Of a DNA stretch of 64,000 nt, positions 38,547 through 47,334 are shown in pieces (the stretch's first letter is position 1; the number at the start of each line of letters is the position of its first letter). Source of the stretch: CAIQPV01 sp963719855. Lineage in GTDB: Bacteria > Pseudomonadota > Gammaproteobacteria > Burkholderiales > Gallionellaceae. The position numbers were made by a program, and so were the translations under genes. The DNA lies in the NCBI GenBank assembly GCA_963719855.1, contig CAVRDK010000004.1:1302001-1366000 (forward strand), in the 5' to 3' direction. A model generated the notes under the pieces. It was not told where the DNA came from. It saw nothing but the letters and a program-made list of their open reading frames with translations, and did no database searches.

Positions 38547-39005
38547 ATTGTCAATTCGATAAAACTAGCGACAATATAACGAAGTGCCGCAAGGCAATGG
38601 GTATCAATCGCGAGAGATGCACCCTTCTGGCAGCCACAATGCCGGATGAGTGCTGGAAAGGCGGTATGGTGAAAACATTTGAAGCTGTAATAAAGGTCGT
38701 CAATTGGAACAAGCGGAAATGGCTTTCACGCGTGCACCAAAATGGCAATGGAGGTGGGGACAGCGCTCCGACAGTGCGCTTTCGTGCCTCATATGCCTCC
38801 CGGTCGAAAGCGGCCACCTAAACCGATAGACTTGTGCAAGTGGAACGAGGAGAAAGCGAATGCCGCCAGATAATTAGGACAGACATCCCTGTATTTCGGA
38901 ATTACGGTGCGTAAATGGCAGACAAGTCTTTTTTACCTCGCGCCAACAAGGCCATTAGATAAAATTTTCCGGGTGGCGTTAGCTACCAACCACACAGTCT
39001 AGTCG
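38547..39005. other. Gene-poor stretch after the IS4-type element
   Basis: No gene is supported. Starts with an ATTGTC...GACAAT inverted repeat (38547-38576) and a short segment resembling, inverted, part of the 10.4-10.9 kb spacer. Overlapping frames on both strands lack start signals or known domains. Confidence 0.45.
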
Positions 39006-39365
39006 CTACTGTACACTGCCGAAGGAAGGATCGCTGGAATAGGGCGGCAGGGGCAATCCAGCCAAGCGGCTGGCTTGGCTCACCGGGCCGCCGGGGAATA
39101 GCTCATAAAGATGCTTGCGTCCGTGTCCGTCACAAAACTTCTCCTCTATTTCCTTTAGTACTTCGCGGGCGCTAGTGGCACCGCCGCAGTTGCGATAGCG
39201 TTCCCGCAGGTAGTGAATGATTTCCCAATGTTCATCAGTGAGAAAGTCAATTCCCTCCAGCACTGCCTGACGTTGCGCGAACTTCGGCGACCATGATTCC
39301 AAGTCGAACATATTGCCTTCCGGATCAGACATGGCCTTGCTTACAGCCTTGTTGATGTCGAGCAT
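39006..39365 (-). CDS. DsrC/TusE-family protein without the C-terminal cysteines
   Basis: 119 residues. The family core is clear: FDLESWSPKFAQRQAVLEGID, LTDEHWEIIHYLRERY and LYELFPGGPVSQASRLAGLP. In DsrC the corresponding end reads ...QACKIAGMRKPTGC with two redox cysteines; here both positions are replaced (SQASRLAG, and an end PSFGSVQ). It therefore cannot carry a persulfide or trisulfide like DsrC or TusE and is more likely regulatory. It follows an uncharacterised gene by 47 bp in the same orientation, with AGGAGAG-type ribosome-binding sequence before its ATG. Confidence 0.85.
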   Translation of the reverse strand: MLDINKAVSKAMSDPEGNMFDLESWSPKFAQRQAVLEGIDFLTDEHWEIIHYLRERYRNCGGATSAREVLKEIEEKFCDGHGRKHLYELFPGGPVSQASRLAGLPLPPYSSDPSFGSVQ

Positions 39366-39412
39366 AATGGAACTCTCCTGTTAAAATTTGAGATAAGATT
39401 TCAGCATGACAA

Positions 39413-39838
39413 TCATGTCTGCTTGCTGGTCCATTCATCGAGAGCCACACAGGCTTCCTTGCTCGGATTGTGCGGGTTGTGCGGATCGCGTAGTCCATTG
39501 ATCAGACAAAGGTACTCTTTGCCGTGCTTGTCGTGCAGGTTGACATAGGGACTGGGGCCGTAAGAATCGAAGGCGCAGGATTCAGCGAAGATGAAATCGA
39601 AATCGCCATTGACGTCAATTGCCAATTTGCCGCCGTGGCTTTCTCCATAATCGTGCCAGCGAGTATTGATATCTCCCCCTTCGATTACGGGAGACATCCT
39701 GGATGCCTTCTTGTCGTGCCAAGCGACCATGACAGGATCGATAAGGTCTTCGGAGTTTTCGGCGAAAGTGGCCGCAAATTCACTAGCCTTCTTGAAATCC
39801 GGATTCATGCCTGGGTAGTTAATGTTAAGTTCTTTCAT
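39413..39838 (-). CDS. Uncharacterised protein co-transcribed with the DsrC-like gene
   Basis: 141 residues from MKELNINYPGMN; AGGAGA seven bases before the ATG fixes this start. Acidic and soluble, with a conserved-looking ESCAFDSYGPSPYVNLHD segment and a DPHNPHNPSKEACVALDEW tail. I do not recognise the family. It is likely the first gene of a two-gene operon with the cysteine-less DsrC-like protein. Confidence 0.7.
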   Translation of the reverse strand: MKELNINYPGMNPDFKKASEFAATFAENSEDLIDPVMVAWHDKKASRMSPVIEGGDINTRWHDYGESHGGKLAIDVNGDFDFIFAESCAFDSYGPSPYVNLHDKHGKEYLCLINGLRDPHNPHNPSKEACVALDEWTSKQT

Positions 39839-39874
39839 GATTTTTCTCCTGGCTAGTTTCTTGATAATAAACAT

Positions 39875-40287
39875 GAGCCGAACTTATGTTGTTCTGCCAC
39901 TATTTTCGCTGTTACAAGAATTTGGAGATGCTTTGCGGATAAGCGCGAGCAGTCATGGCGATCTCTTGTCGTTCATATGGCTCATTGTTTTTTATACGAC
40001 ACCATTGTGATGATATGGCATTCAATAAAATATCGGCGCATTGCTGAATATGCATTAAGCAAATCCAGAAATGTTTTATCGGAGTTTGTCCTATGCCATC
40101 TGTCCAAGCAAAATTACGAATTGAGTTTTCTTCATGGCCTTTCATATATATTTGAGAGCAATTCTTGAATGACAGCAATTGGCTAAGCGGTCTGGTGGTT
40201 TTGATATTTCGCTGTCTTAAAGTGTTTATTTGGCCGATGACATAGGACAAACACCGATATTGAATTTCAGGGTTTCCTTAAGTATTT
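39875..40287. other. Gene-poor stretch containing a small inverted-repeat element
   Basis: No supported gene; its main content is the 40078-40259 element with matching ends. The open frame at 39912-40250 on the minus strand runs across both ends of that element and is not believed. Confidence 0.45.
40078..40259. repeat. ~180-bp MITE-like element with ATCGGWGTTTGTCCTATG ends
   Basis: ATCGGAGTTTGTCCTATG at 40078-40095 faces its complement CATAGGACAAACACCGAT near 40241-40258 (one mismatch). Single related ends occur at 47455-47475 (ATCGGTGTTTGTCCTATGCC) and 49907-49922 (ATCGGAGTTTGTCCTA). It is a candidate non-autonomous mobile element. Confidence 0.6.
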
Positions 40288-41743
40288 TCCAATTCAGAAA
40301 TGAGTCTGAACGAAGGGTTTTGAATCTGAGTAATTGAACCTTGTTCGGGTTCGGCCTAACTCATAGGTGCTTCTTCGCTTTGCCTTGCTGACTTCGTTTC
40401 TCAGGCCTGTTTTTTCATCGCCGTTGCGATGTCTCTAAACAGCTTTTTTCTCGCGTTGTTCAGTGCCAAGGCAGCCTCATTGTCGCTCATCTTTGCCGCT
40501 TGCGCATCCAGTTGTTCGAGCGTGATGCCATCCTTGAGATACTTGCTGGCCTCGGGCACCGATTTGAATTTCTCGTAAGGTGTCATCATGTCCTTGTAGC
40601 GGTATTTCTTGCGCTCTTTTCCCTTGGCATCCGTGATCGTTTCCGGGAAGAAACATGGCCGGTGGAAATTGACGTAAAGGTTGAGGAAATCGGCGCAGAA
40701 GGCGTTGACCAGGCTGGCGCAGTATTGCGGGATATGCGCGTAACCCAGATGCTTGCGCACCACGGCGGCGTTTTTGGATTCCGCCAAGGCGTTGTCGTTG
40801 GAGTGCCGTGGGCGAGATTTGGTAAACTCAACCCGCAGCTTCTCCAGCATGGAAGCGACTTGGTAATTGATGTACTCCGAGCCGTTATCCGAATGGAACC
40901 CGAGGATGGCGAACGGAAATCCGGCCAGCAATTGCCAGATGACCGGCAGTAAATACGCCTCGCTGATCTTCTCGCAGGTGGCGACGAATTGCATCTGCGT
41001 CACGCAGTCCACCGCATTGATGTGATACACGCCTTTAACGCCGTCCAGGTCGCCTTGATGTACGCTGTCTATGCGGATGTAACCAGGCACGCCGTCAGGC
41101 TGCGGGGCGCGGCGTGTGCCGATGGGAACACTCGTCGGGTTGGTCTTGATCCAATGCCGCCGTTTGTTCTGGTAGGGCTTACTCCCGCGTAGGTTATACA
41201 GGTGCGCGACCGAGATGCCCGCAAGACGCTCGTAGCGAGGATCGCCGAACACCTGGTATGCGCGCTCCATGAGCTTCTTGGTGGCAGGCCCGGACAGCGT
41301 GCTGTGCAGCACATCTGTTTCGGCCAGCAATGCCACGTCCGCTGCCGTATAGCGGTACATAAAACCCCGCTTGGGTGCGCAGGGTTGCTTCGCCAGCTTG
41401 CCGTCCTTGCGGTATCGTCTCACCAGTCGGGTTACTTGCTGACGTGACAACCCTGTCATGCGCTCGATATAACGCAGCAGTACGCCCTTGTCTGTCCGTC
41501 CGTGCGGGGCGTAGCCAAACCGCTTGAGAACACGCTCGATGAACGGGTTGCGCTCCTCTTTGGGGATCCGAAATGCAACCTCTGATGTCCCGCCCAAAAA
41601 TACCTTGATCTGCTCCAAGGTTTGTAGTTTTGCTTCTTCCATATTGATCACCATGCCTCGCATAATGACCGACCCGGAAAATCAATTTCAGACTCATTTC
41701 ATGTTGGAAATACGCCAACCCTTCAGACTCATTTCATATTGGA
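40288..41743 (-). mobile_element. Insertion sequence with an integrase-core transposase
   Basis: About 1456 bp bounded by TCCAATTCAGAAATGAGTCT and its near-complement. The right side carries two tandem copies of the terminal repeat (41687-41709 and 41722-41743). I could not find a clear target duplication. Confidence 0.78.
40401..41642 (-). CDS. DDE (integrase core) transposase, IS3/IS481-like
   Basis: About 413 residues from MEEAKLQTL. An N-terminal helix-turn-helix (MTGLSRQQVTRLVRRYRK) is followed by an rve integrase core: Asp in GYIRIDSVHQGD, Asp in LGFHSDNGSEYIN and Glu in NALAESKNAAVV, with the YVNFHRPC region after it. No frameshift. The precise IS family is not certain from inspection. 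Confidence 0.88.
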   Translation of the reverse strand: MEEAKLQTLEQIKVFLGGTSEVAFRIPKEERNPFIERVLKRFGYAPHGRTDKGVLLRYIERMTGLSRQQVTRLVRRYRKDGKLAKQPCAPKRGFMYRYTAADVALLAETDVLHSTLSGPATKKLMERAYQVFGDPRYERLAGISVAHLYNLRGSKPYQNKRRHWIKTNPTSVPIGTRRAPQPDGVPGYIRIDSVHQGDLDGVKGVYHINAVDCVTQMQFVATCEKISEAYLLPVIWQLLAGFPFAILGFHSDNGSEYINYQVASMLEKLRVEFTKSRPRHSNDNALAESKNAAVVRKHLGYAHIPQYCASLVNAFCADFLNLYVNFHRPCFFPETITDAKGKERKKYRYKDMMTPYEKFKSVPEASKYLKDGITLEQLDAQAAKMSDNEAALALNNARKKLFRDIATAMKKQA

Positions 41744-41860
41744 AGAGGCTCCTTATCGCAAAATATTGAGGTGCAGCGTATTATGGCGGCTCGCCATGGC
41801 GAACAAGAGACTTGTGCGACATAAATTACGACTGATGCTCATCCGGTGAGGAGAACGATC

Positions 41861-41953
41861 ATGGCTAAAGGACAGCAACGCAAGAACAAGGAAGCGAAGA
41901 AACCAAAAAAACAGAAACAGCCCATTGCTCAGGCTGGAATATCCGCACTTTAA
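41861..41953 (+). CDS. Small 30-residue lysine-rich protein
   Basis: Starts MAKGQQRKNKEAKKPKK with GAGGAGA about eight bases upstream and ends TAA just before a strong terminator. Short basic proteins with the MAKGQ opening are common in Proteobacteria and uncharacterised. Ribosome-binding site, start and terminator together make this a complete mini-gene. Confidence 0.65.
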   Translation: MAKGQQRKNKEAKKPKKQKQPIAQAGISAL

Positions 41954-41954
41954 G

Positions 41955-41979
41955 CACGACTTTTCGTCGTGTTTTTTTA
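41955..41979 (+). terminator. Rho-independent terminator
   Basis: CACGAC-ttttc-GTCGTG followed by seven T. It separates the small basic gene from the oxidase gene, which starts 24 bp later. Confidence 0.85.
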
Positions 41980-42002
41980 CGCTTTACAAAGGTAGCAATG
42001 AC

Positions 42003-44942
42003 ATGGCAACCGCTACGGCTAAAGACGCAACCGATCTCGTCAATAAAGACTTGGTGCGGGCGTGGCTATGGTGGTCGCTCGGTTGGTTGTCGATTTTTCC
42101 ACTGGTCGGCCTGCTCGTATCCATCAAGTTTCATTATCCGGATTTTCTCGGCCAAACATCGTGGCTGACGTTCGGACGTCTGCGTCCTGTTCACGTCAAC
42201 GGCGTCATCTTCGGAAGTTTTTCTACCCCTGTGCTGGGTCTGCTGTATTACCTCGTGCCACGATTATGCGGACGGCGCGTGGTCAAGGAACATTGGGGAT
42301 GGTGGTTGCTTTGGGGCTGGAATATTTTTCTGATCACCGGCTCGATTTCTTTTTTGATGGGCTACAACTCCGGCTTTGAGGCGGGTGAGTTCATTTGGCC
42401 TTTCAATATACTGCGCTGGTTAATCCTGACGGTTATCGGCGGACAGATGCTGACGACGATATTCCTGCGCAAAGAACCGGGCTTCTACGTCGCGTTGTGG
42501 TATGTGCTGGCGGCGCTGGTCTGGACTGTGATGAATTTGGTTCTCGGCGGCGTCGTCCTGCCCTACGTTCCGATGTCCGGGATCAGCAACACCGCCTTGC
42601 ACGGGCTCTTCATCCATTACATAGTTGGATTATGGATCACCCCGGCCGGACTTGCCTTGATGTATTATTTTCTGCCGTTGGCCACCAAAGCTCCCTTGTA
42701 CAGCCATCGGCTCTCGCTGCTCGGTTTCTGGGCGCTGGCATTTTTCTATCCGTTCGTGGGCACGCACCATTACCTGTTCAGCCCGATCTCTTATCACACC
42801 CAGACGATTTCGATTGTCACCAGCATGCTGCTCATCATCCCCGTATGGGCCGTCATCATCAATCTGTTTGGCACCGCCAAAGGACGTTGGGGCGCAATTA
42901 TCGGCGGGCAGGACGCAGACAGCTATGCGGCAAAATTTCTGCTGCTGGCAACATTCTTTTATCTGGTCGGTTGCTTTCAGGGATCGACCGAATCACTGCG
43001 CCGGGTACAGGAACTCACGCACTTTACCGACTTCGTGATCTCCCATTCGCATTTCACCGTGTTCGCAACTTTTGTGCTGGCTGCGGTGGGGAGCATGTAT
43101 TACGTCTGGCCGCGCGTCACCGGACGCCAGCTGTGGAGCCCGAAGCTGGCAAGCTGGCATGTGTGGCTGACCATCGCCGGAACCACGCTGATGTTGATTG
43201 GCCTTGCCGCACAAGGTTTTGTCCAGGGCAGCATGCTTGAGTACGGCGCAAATTTTGTTGATACGGTCGTTGAAATGAAGCCATGGTGGTTCACGCGCAC
43301 GCTGGCTGGCGCCACTATGGATATCGGTTTCCTGCTGATGACCATCAATCTGTTCATGACAGCACGCAAAGGGGAACCTTTTGAGGTTCCCGCAGACAAC
43401 GCCTTGGTATCCTTATCCGAAACGCGACCCGCTGTCGTGGAAGTGACCTGGTACAGTCGTCCTTCGGCAGTATTCATCATCGCCGGCATAGCGTTCTTCT
43501 TTTTGGCGGTTGTCATTCAGGGCATCCTGCCTTCGATCCTGCCACAGGCATACAATCCCACAGTCACTTCCGCGAGTACCGGCCAAACTATTCAAGTCGC
43601 TGATTACACACCGCTGGAGAAGAAAGGACGGCAAGTCTATATCCGCGAAGGTTGCTGGTATTGCCATTCGCAGTATGTGCGGCCGGTGACGGGCGAGAAT
43701 CTGCGTTGGGGGCCGGTTTCGCAAGCCGGGGAATATGTGTACGACCAACCGCATCTACTCAGTACGCGCCGGATCGGCCCCGACCTGACGCGTGTCGGCA
43801 GAAAATATGGCGATGATTGGCATGCCGCGCACTACTGGAATCCGCGCGAAGTCGTGCCCGACTCCGTCATGCCGCGTTTCCCGTGGCTCTACAAAGACCC
43901 CAATTCGAAAAACACTCCAGAATTCAACGAAGATGGTTTAGCTCTGGTTGCATATTTACAGAAGCTCGGCACCTCAATCGGTGATTGGCGCGAAACTTTC
44001 GTCTCGACACGGTTAACCACCGGTACTGCGTTACAGTCGAGTGGCATGGAAAAATATCAAGACCTTCTGCCTCGCGGCAAACAAGTTTATTTCCGCCGCT
44101 GTGTCGGATGTCACGGAAAAAATGGCGATGGCAAAGGCCCATCCGCACGCTTCCTGAACCCGAAACCACGCGATTTCACTTCTGGCACATTCAAATTCCG
44201 CTCAACCGTCGGCGGCGCTAATTCGCTTCCCTCGGACGAAGATTTGTTCGTCACGGTCAGCCACGGATTGTGGGGAACCGCGATGCCACCCTGGTATGAA
44301 ATCTCTGCCCCAGAGCGGCTTGCTGTCATACAGTTCATCAAGACCTTCTCGGATCGCTGGAAAAATGAAAAACCCGGCGCTGCGATACAAATCCCTGAAG
44401 AACCGCCGGTGACGATGGAATCCATTGCGCGAGGGCAGCAACAATTCGAAACCATATGCGCCGCATGTCATGGTGTCGGCGGACTCGGAGACGGCGTTCC
44501 TGCCGGCACCTTCTCCGATACTTGGGGCAACCCGATCAATCCCGCCAATTTCACCTTGCCTGCCGGTGTGCCGGGCGGTGTCAAGCTCGGCCACGATGGG
44601 CAGCACCTGTTCAAAACCATAACTACTGGCATCGGCGGCACACCAATGCCATCCTTTGCGGATTCATTCACGCCAGCGCAAACTTGGGATATCGTTCATT
44701 ACGTCCAATCGTTGCGGGTGAACGCCCATATCGCATCATTGAAACAAGCGGGGCTGACCGAGCCTGAACAAACAGCCAGTTTCTGTACCTCCAGCGTGCC
44801 TTGGCTACATGCGGCATGTAACAACGTCATCCTGCCCATCATCAATTTCTGTTCTGTGAGCGGCCCGTTGCAGACGAAAGTGACTATTGCTAAATTTCAA
44901 CTATCTGATGCGCGGGAAAGGATATGGGAATCGTTATTCTGA
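42003..44942 (+). CDS. cbb3-type cytochrome c oxidase, CcoN-CcoO-CcoP-like fusion
   Basis: 979 residues from ATG 42003. First ~470: haem-copper oxidase subunit I with multiple membrane helices, haem b His in RPVHVNG, CuB His pair in VGTHHYLFSP, and HSHFTVF carrying the other haem ligands. Next a membrane helix and a CcoO domain with haem c motif CWYCHSQYVRP. Then two class I cytochrome c domains (CVGCHGKNGDGKG, CAACHGVGGLGDG) like CcoP. So catalytic, mono-haem and di-haem subunits are one chain, which reduces oxygen at high affinity and pumps protons in the inner membrane. The last ~50 residues are unusual and contain three extra Cys. A 75-codon membrane protein follows. Confidence 0.93.
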   Translation: MATATAKDATDLVNKDLVRAWLWWSLGWLSIFPLVGLLVSIKFHYPDFLGQTSWLTFGRLRPVHVNGVIFGSFSTPVLGLLYYLVPRLCGRRVVKEHWGWWLLWGWNIFLITGSISFLMGYNSGFEAGEFIWPFNILRWLILTVIGGQMLTTIFLRKEPGFYVALWYVLAALVWTVMNLVLGGVVLPYVPMSGISNTALHGLFIHYIVGLWITPAGLALMYYFLPLATKAPLYSHRLSLLGFWALAFFYPFVGTHHYLFSPISYHTQTISIVTSMLLIIPVWAVIINLFGTAKGRWGAIIGGQDADSYAAKFLLLATFFYLVGCFQGSTESLRRVQELTHFTDFVISHSHFTVFATFVLAAVGSMYYVWPRVTGRQLWSPKLASWHVWLTIAGTTLMLIGLAAQGFVQGSMLEYGANFVDTVVEMKPWWFTRTLAGATMDIGFLLMTINLFMTARKGEPFEVPADNALVSLSETRPAVVEVTWYSRPSAVFIIAGIAFFFLAVVIQGILPSILPQAYNPTVTSASTGQTIQVADYTPLEKKGRQVYIREGCWYCHSQYVRPVTGENLRWGPVSQAGEYVYDQPHLLSTRRIGPDLTRVGRKYGDDWHAAHYWNPREVVPDSVMPRFPWLYKDPNSKNTPEFNEDGLALVAYLQKLGTSIGDWRETFVSTRLTTGTALQSSGMEKYQDLLPRGKQVYFRRCVGCHGKNGDGKGPSARFLNPKPRDFTSGTFKFRSTVGGANSLPSDEDLFVTVSHGLWGTAMPPWYEISAPERLAVIQFIKTFSDRWKNEKPGAAIQIPEEPPVTMESIARGQQQFETICAACHGVGGLGDGVPAGTFSDTWGNPINPANFTLPAGVPGGVKLGHDGQHLFKTITTGIGGTPMPSFADSFTPAQTWDIVHYVQSLRVNAHIASLKQAGLTEPEQTASFCTSSVPWLHAACNNVILPIINFCSVSGPLQTKVTIAKFQLSDARERIWESLF

Positions 44943-45044
44943 GGCTGCAGATCGCCAACAGATCGACCCACAGGTTCTCCAGATCGACCAGCCTAGAAAA
45001 CCTTCTATAAATAATACTGTTACAACCTATGGAGCCAAACTGCC

Positions 45045-45272
45045 ATGACTGGATCGCGAAGCAACAACGAAGTTGGCAGTGTAGAATCCATCAACACTCA
45101 ACCGGGTTCCGATCATGTGCCGGGAAATTCTGTATACATTTATGAAAGCGCGGGCATTGCGGAACGCAAAGGAAGCGTGCCGATCTGGCTGTGGATAGTC
45201 GTAATTTCATTGCTGATTTGGGGGGGTTATTATCTCGACACCTATTGGAACGCCCCCATTGATCCGACATAA
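45045..45272 (+). CDS. Small single-helix membrane protein, probable oxidase accessory subunit
   Basis: 75 residues: a polar N-terminus (1-42) then one membrane helix, PIWLWIVVISLLIWGGYYL. The pre-helix AERKGSVPIWLW resembles the membrane anchor that precedes haem domains in CcoP-type subunits. It lies 102 bp after the fused oxidase gene. It may play the part of CcoQ or of the missing CcoP anchor; this is inference. Confidence 0.65.
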   Translation: MTGSRSNNEVGSVESINTQPGSDHVPGNSVYIYESAGIAERKGSVPIWLWIVVISLLIWGGYYLDTYWNAPIDPT

Positions 45273-45452
45273 GTATAGCTAGTCGCGGTCAGAAAACCCC
45301 TGTAAAGAACTTTTTGCAAAAACAGGAACTCAGATTAAACTGATTACGTAAGCCAGCAGACTTTTTCCACCTTGCTGTGTTGGCTACATTTCTGAAGTAT
45401 GACTCATCGCCTAACCAACTAAATTTATTTGATTTTTAACCGGACAGGTGTG

Positions 45453-46250
45453 ATGTACCCTAAACAAGTTGCATTAAAAATTGAGCATTTCTATAAAGAC
45501 GAAGATATTGAATTACGCATCGAGTCAAAGTCTGAAATGCAGTCTATCCTGCAAAGCATCGCGGAGAATGGTACGCACGTTGCTTTGTATTACGGCCATA
45601 GCCAGAAATTCATCTTGACCATCCTGCTTGGGGTAAACGAGCATGGCATGTGGCTGGATGTTGGCCCATTTCCCCCGGAAAATAAGCTGGTTTTGCTTAG
45701 CGACAAGATCACTTTTGTCAGTGTGCATCAGCATGTAAAAATACAATTTGTGGCGCACCATATTGAGAACGACTTGTTTGAGAATAATGAAGCGTTTTAT
45801 ATGGAGTTGCCAGATTATTTGTTGCGCATACAGCGGCGTGAGTTCTATCGCGCCCACATTCCGGCTACAGCCTTCGTCAAGTGTATTATCCCTATTCAAC
45901 CGGAAAATCCGGATGATCCGGTAATAATGCGCGAAGTACCCCTGGTGGATATAAGTGGCGGCGGAGTCGGACTGCTATGTGAGGAGAATGAGGCCGAATT
46001 ACTGACCAAGAAGATTTTTACGGGTTGCCAGATTTCGCTACCGGATGTCGGCATCCTGACAGTCGCTATTGAGGTGCGAAACAGTTTTGACTTTACAACT
46101 AACAACAACGTGGCTCATAAGTGTGTGGGCTGCCGATTCGTCCGCTCGGACAACCCGATTGATAATCAAGACATGGACAATCTGCTGCAACGCTACATTA
46201 TTCGCCTGCAGCGTGATAACCTAATCCTGGCCACTTCCAATGACAAGTGA
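45453..46250 (+). CDS. YcgR-type c-di-GMP effector with PilZ domain
   Basis: 265 residues from MYPKQVALK (AGGTG upstream). The N-terminal YcgR-like domain (about 5-125) precedes a PilZ domain with both c-di-GMP binding motifs: RIQRREFYR (RxxxR) and DISGGGVG (D/NxSxxG). In enterobacteria YcgR slows the flagellar motor when c-di-GMP is high. It is convergent with a small operon controlled by a c-di-GMP riboswitch and 2.2 kb from a diguanylate cyclase. Confidence 0.9.
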   Translation: MYPKQVALKIEHFYKDEDIELRIESKSEMQSILQSIAENGTHVALYYGHSQKFILTILLGVNEHGMWLDVGPFPPENKLVLLSDKITFVSVHQHVKIQFVAHHIENDLFENNEAFYMELPDYLLRIQRREFYRAHIPATAFVKCIIPIQPENPDDPVIMREVPLVDISGGGVGLLCEENEAELLTKKIFTGCQISLPDVGILTVAIEVRNSFDFTTNNNVAHKCVGCRFVRSDNPIDNQDMDNLLQRYIIRLQRDNLILATSNDK

Positions 46251-46386
46251 TGAAATGAGTGACTCCAGATAAGCTTCAGTTCATCCACACGATTCGTCAA
46301 ATATTGCTTTCTTGATCTGTCATTGAGGAGGGAACATTATATTGGGCAGTCCGATTAATGGCCTGCGCACAGAATGATGGTCAGTT

Positions 46387-46659
46387 TTATCCGGGTTGGA
46401 ATATATCCAGCCCATTTCGCGCTTGAGCCACCAGAGATTTTAAATCTGCCATTTCTTTTGCCTGTCTGGGATTTCTTGGGTCGGGTAGGTGATACGAACC
46501 AATGAACTCAACTATGTAAAGCATCGCGTCATATTTTGCTTGAAAAGCGCGTAGGTTTTTTGCGCGTTGTTCAAGATGAGCCGCAGGTGTAGTGGGTGTG
46601 TCCACGAGAGGGGCGTGGCAACTTGCCAATTCCATTGCGATGTTTTGTTTCGCATTCAT
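46387..46659 (-). CDS. Hypothetical 90-residue protein, third gene of the riboswitch operon
   Basis: Starts MNAKQNIAMEL with AAGGAG eight bases upstream. Soluble, helical, with LEQRAKNLRAFQAKYDAML and a DPRNPRQAKEM segment. No family recognised. Same strand as the two small membrane genes upstream, 42 bp away, so probably co-transcribed with them under the c-di-GMP riboswitch. Confidence 0.65.
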   Translation of the reverse strand: MNAKQNIAMELASCHAPLVDTPTTPAAHLEQRAKNLRAFQAKYDAMLYIVEFIGSYHLPDPRNPRQAKEMADLKSLVAQARNGLDIFQPG

Positions 46660-46701
46660 GATGATCACTCCTTATCTTTAATTTTTAAGAATCCCCCAAA
46701 C

Positions 46702-46890
46702 CTATACCACATAAGCAATCGTACTCAGAAAACCCCCAATAACGAATATACCGCTTCCCCATACAATCGCTTTATCAAAAGAGGCTATAAAAGTTTGCCC
46801 TTGCCTCTGGCTGATTATAAAAACTGCGCCCATAAAGACGCACGCCAGAATTAGTGTGTCCATTAATGTTTCGACTAATGCGTGGTTCAT
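46702..46890 (-). CDS. 62-residue two-helix membrane protein
   Basis: Begins MNHALVETLMDTLI and has two hydrophobic segments (about 8-26 and 42-60) joined by a charged loop (SQRQGQTFIASFDKAI). Function unknown. Middle gene of the predicted three-gene riboswitch operon, 51 bp after the first. Confidence 0.65.
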   Translation of the reverse strand: MNHALVETLMDTLILACVFMGAVFIISQRQGQTFIASFDKAIVWGSGIFVIGGFLSTIAYVV

Positions 46891-46941
46891 TTTCTACGCC
46901 CCCTGTTTGTCATTTATACAGTTACTGTCATTCAGTTCCGG

Positions 46942-47139
46942 CTAAAAATAATTAGCAACGACTGCCACATATTCAATGGCTGCGGAACCAAGCAAAAACA
47001 CGCTCGACACAGCTTGTTCGTTTAATGAGACATCATGGGAGCGTCCGTCTTTACGTTCTTGTCTGTAAAACACACGACAAAACAAAATGACAATTACACA
47101 CATAAAACAAATTTCTATAAATAGTGCTGTGGTAGTCAT
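46942..47139 (-). CDS. 65-residue membrane protein directly behind the c-di-GMP riboswitch
   Basis: Starts MTTTALFIEICF with AAGGAG upstream. First helix about 4-22, a basic charged loop (RQERKDGRSHD), then a second hydrophobic segment near the C-terminus (SVFLLGSAAIEYVAVVA). Unknown function. Lies about 115 bp downstream of the GEMM aptamer on the same strand and is its immediate target. Confidence 0.7.
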   Translation of the reverse strand: MTTTALFIEICFMCVIVILFCRVFYRQERKDGRSHDVSLNEQAVSSVFLLGSAAIEYVAVVANYF

Positions 47140-47255
47140 TGTTTGCTCCTTATGTTCAAATTTTAATTTCAAAATTCAAATATGCGGAGTTACCAGACTT
47201 GCAGAGGGGGGGGTAGAGAGAAAACAGAGGCGTCATGCTACTGCCTTGCTTTATC

Positions 47256-47334
47256 TGGCGATCCCGCTGTCATAGGGTAAAAACCCCTTAGACCGGTAAC
47301 TTTGTGCCCCTGCCTTTCGGCAGGTTTACCATTT
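47256..47334 (-). promoter_or_regulatory. Cyclic-di-GMP-I (GEMM) riboswitch
   Basis: On the minus strand the conserved core is readable in order: GGTAAACC, a stem TGCC-GAAA-GGCA with its GAAA tetraloop, GGGGCACAAAG, CCGGTCTAAG and CCCTATGACAGCGGG with the TCTAAG/TATGA pair forming the tetraloop receptor, then GATCGCC. These match the GEMM-I consensus (GGCAAACC, GAAA, GGGACGCAAAG, CGGCCTAA, AUGGUAGC). A weak GGC/GCC hairpin with a T-rich tail follows near 47215-47245 and could be the expression platform, but whether c-di-GMP turns expression on or off is not clear. Confidence 0.85.
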
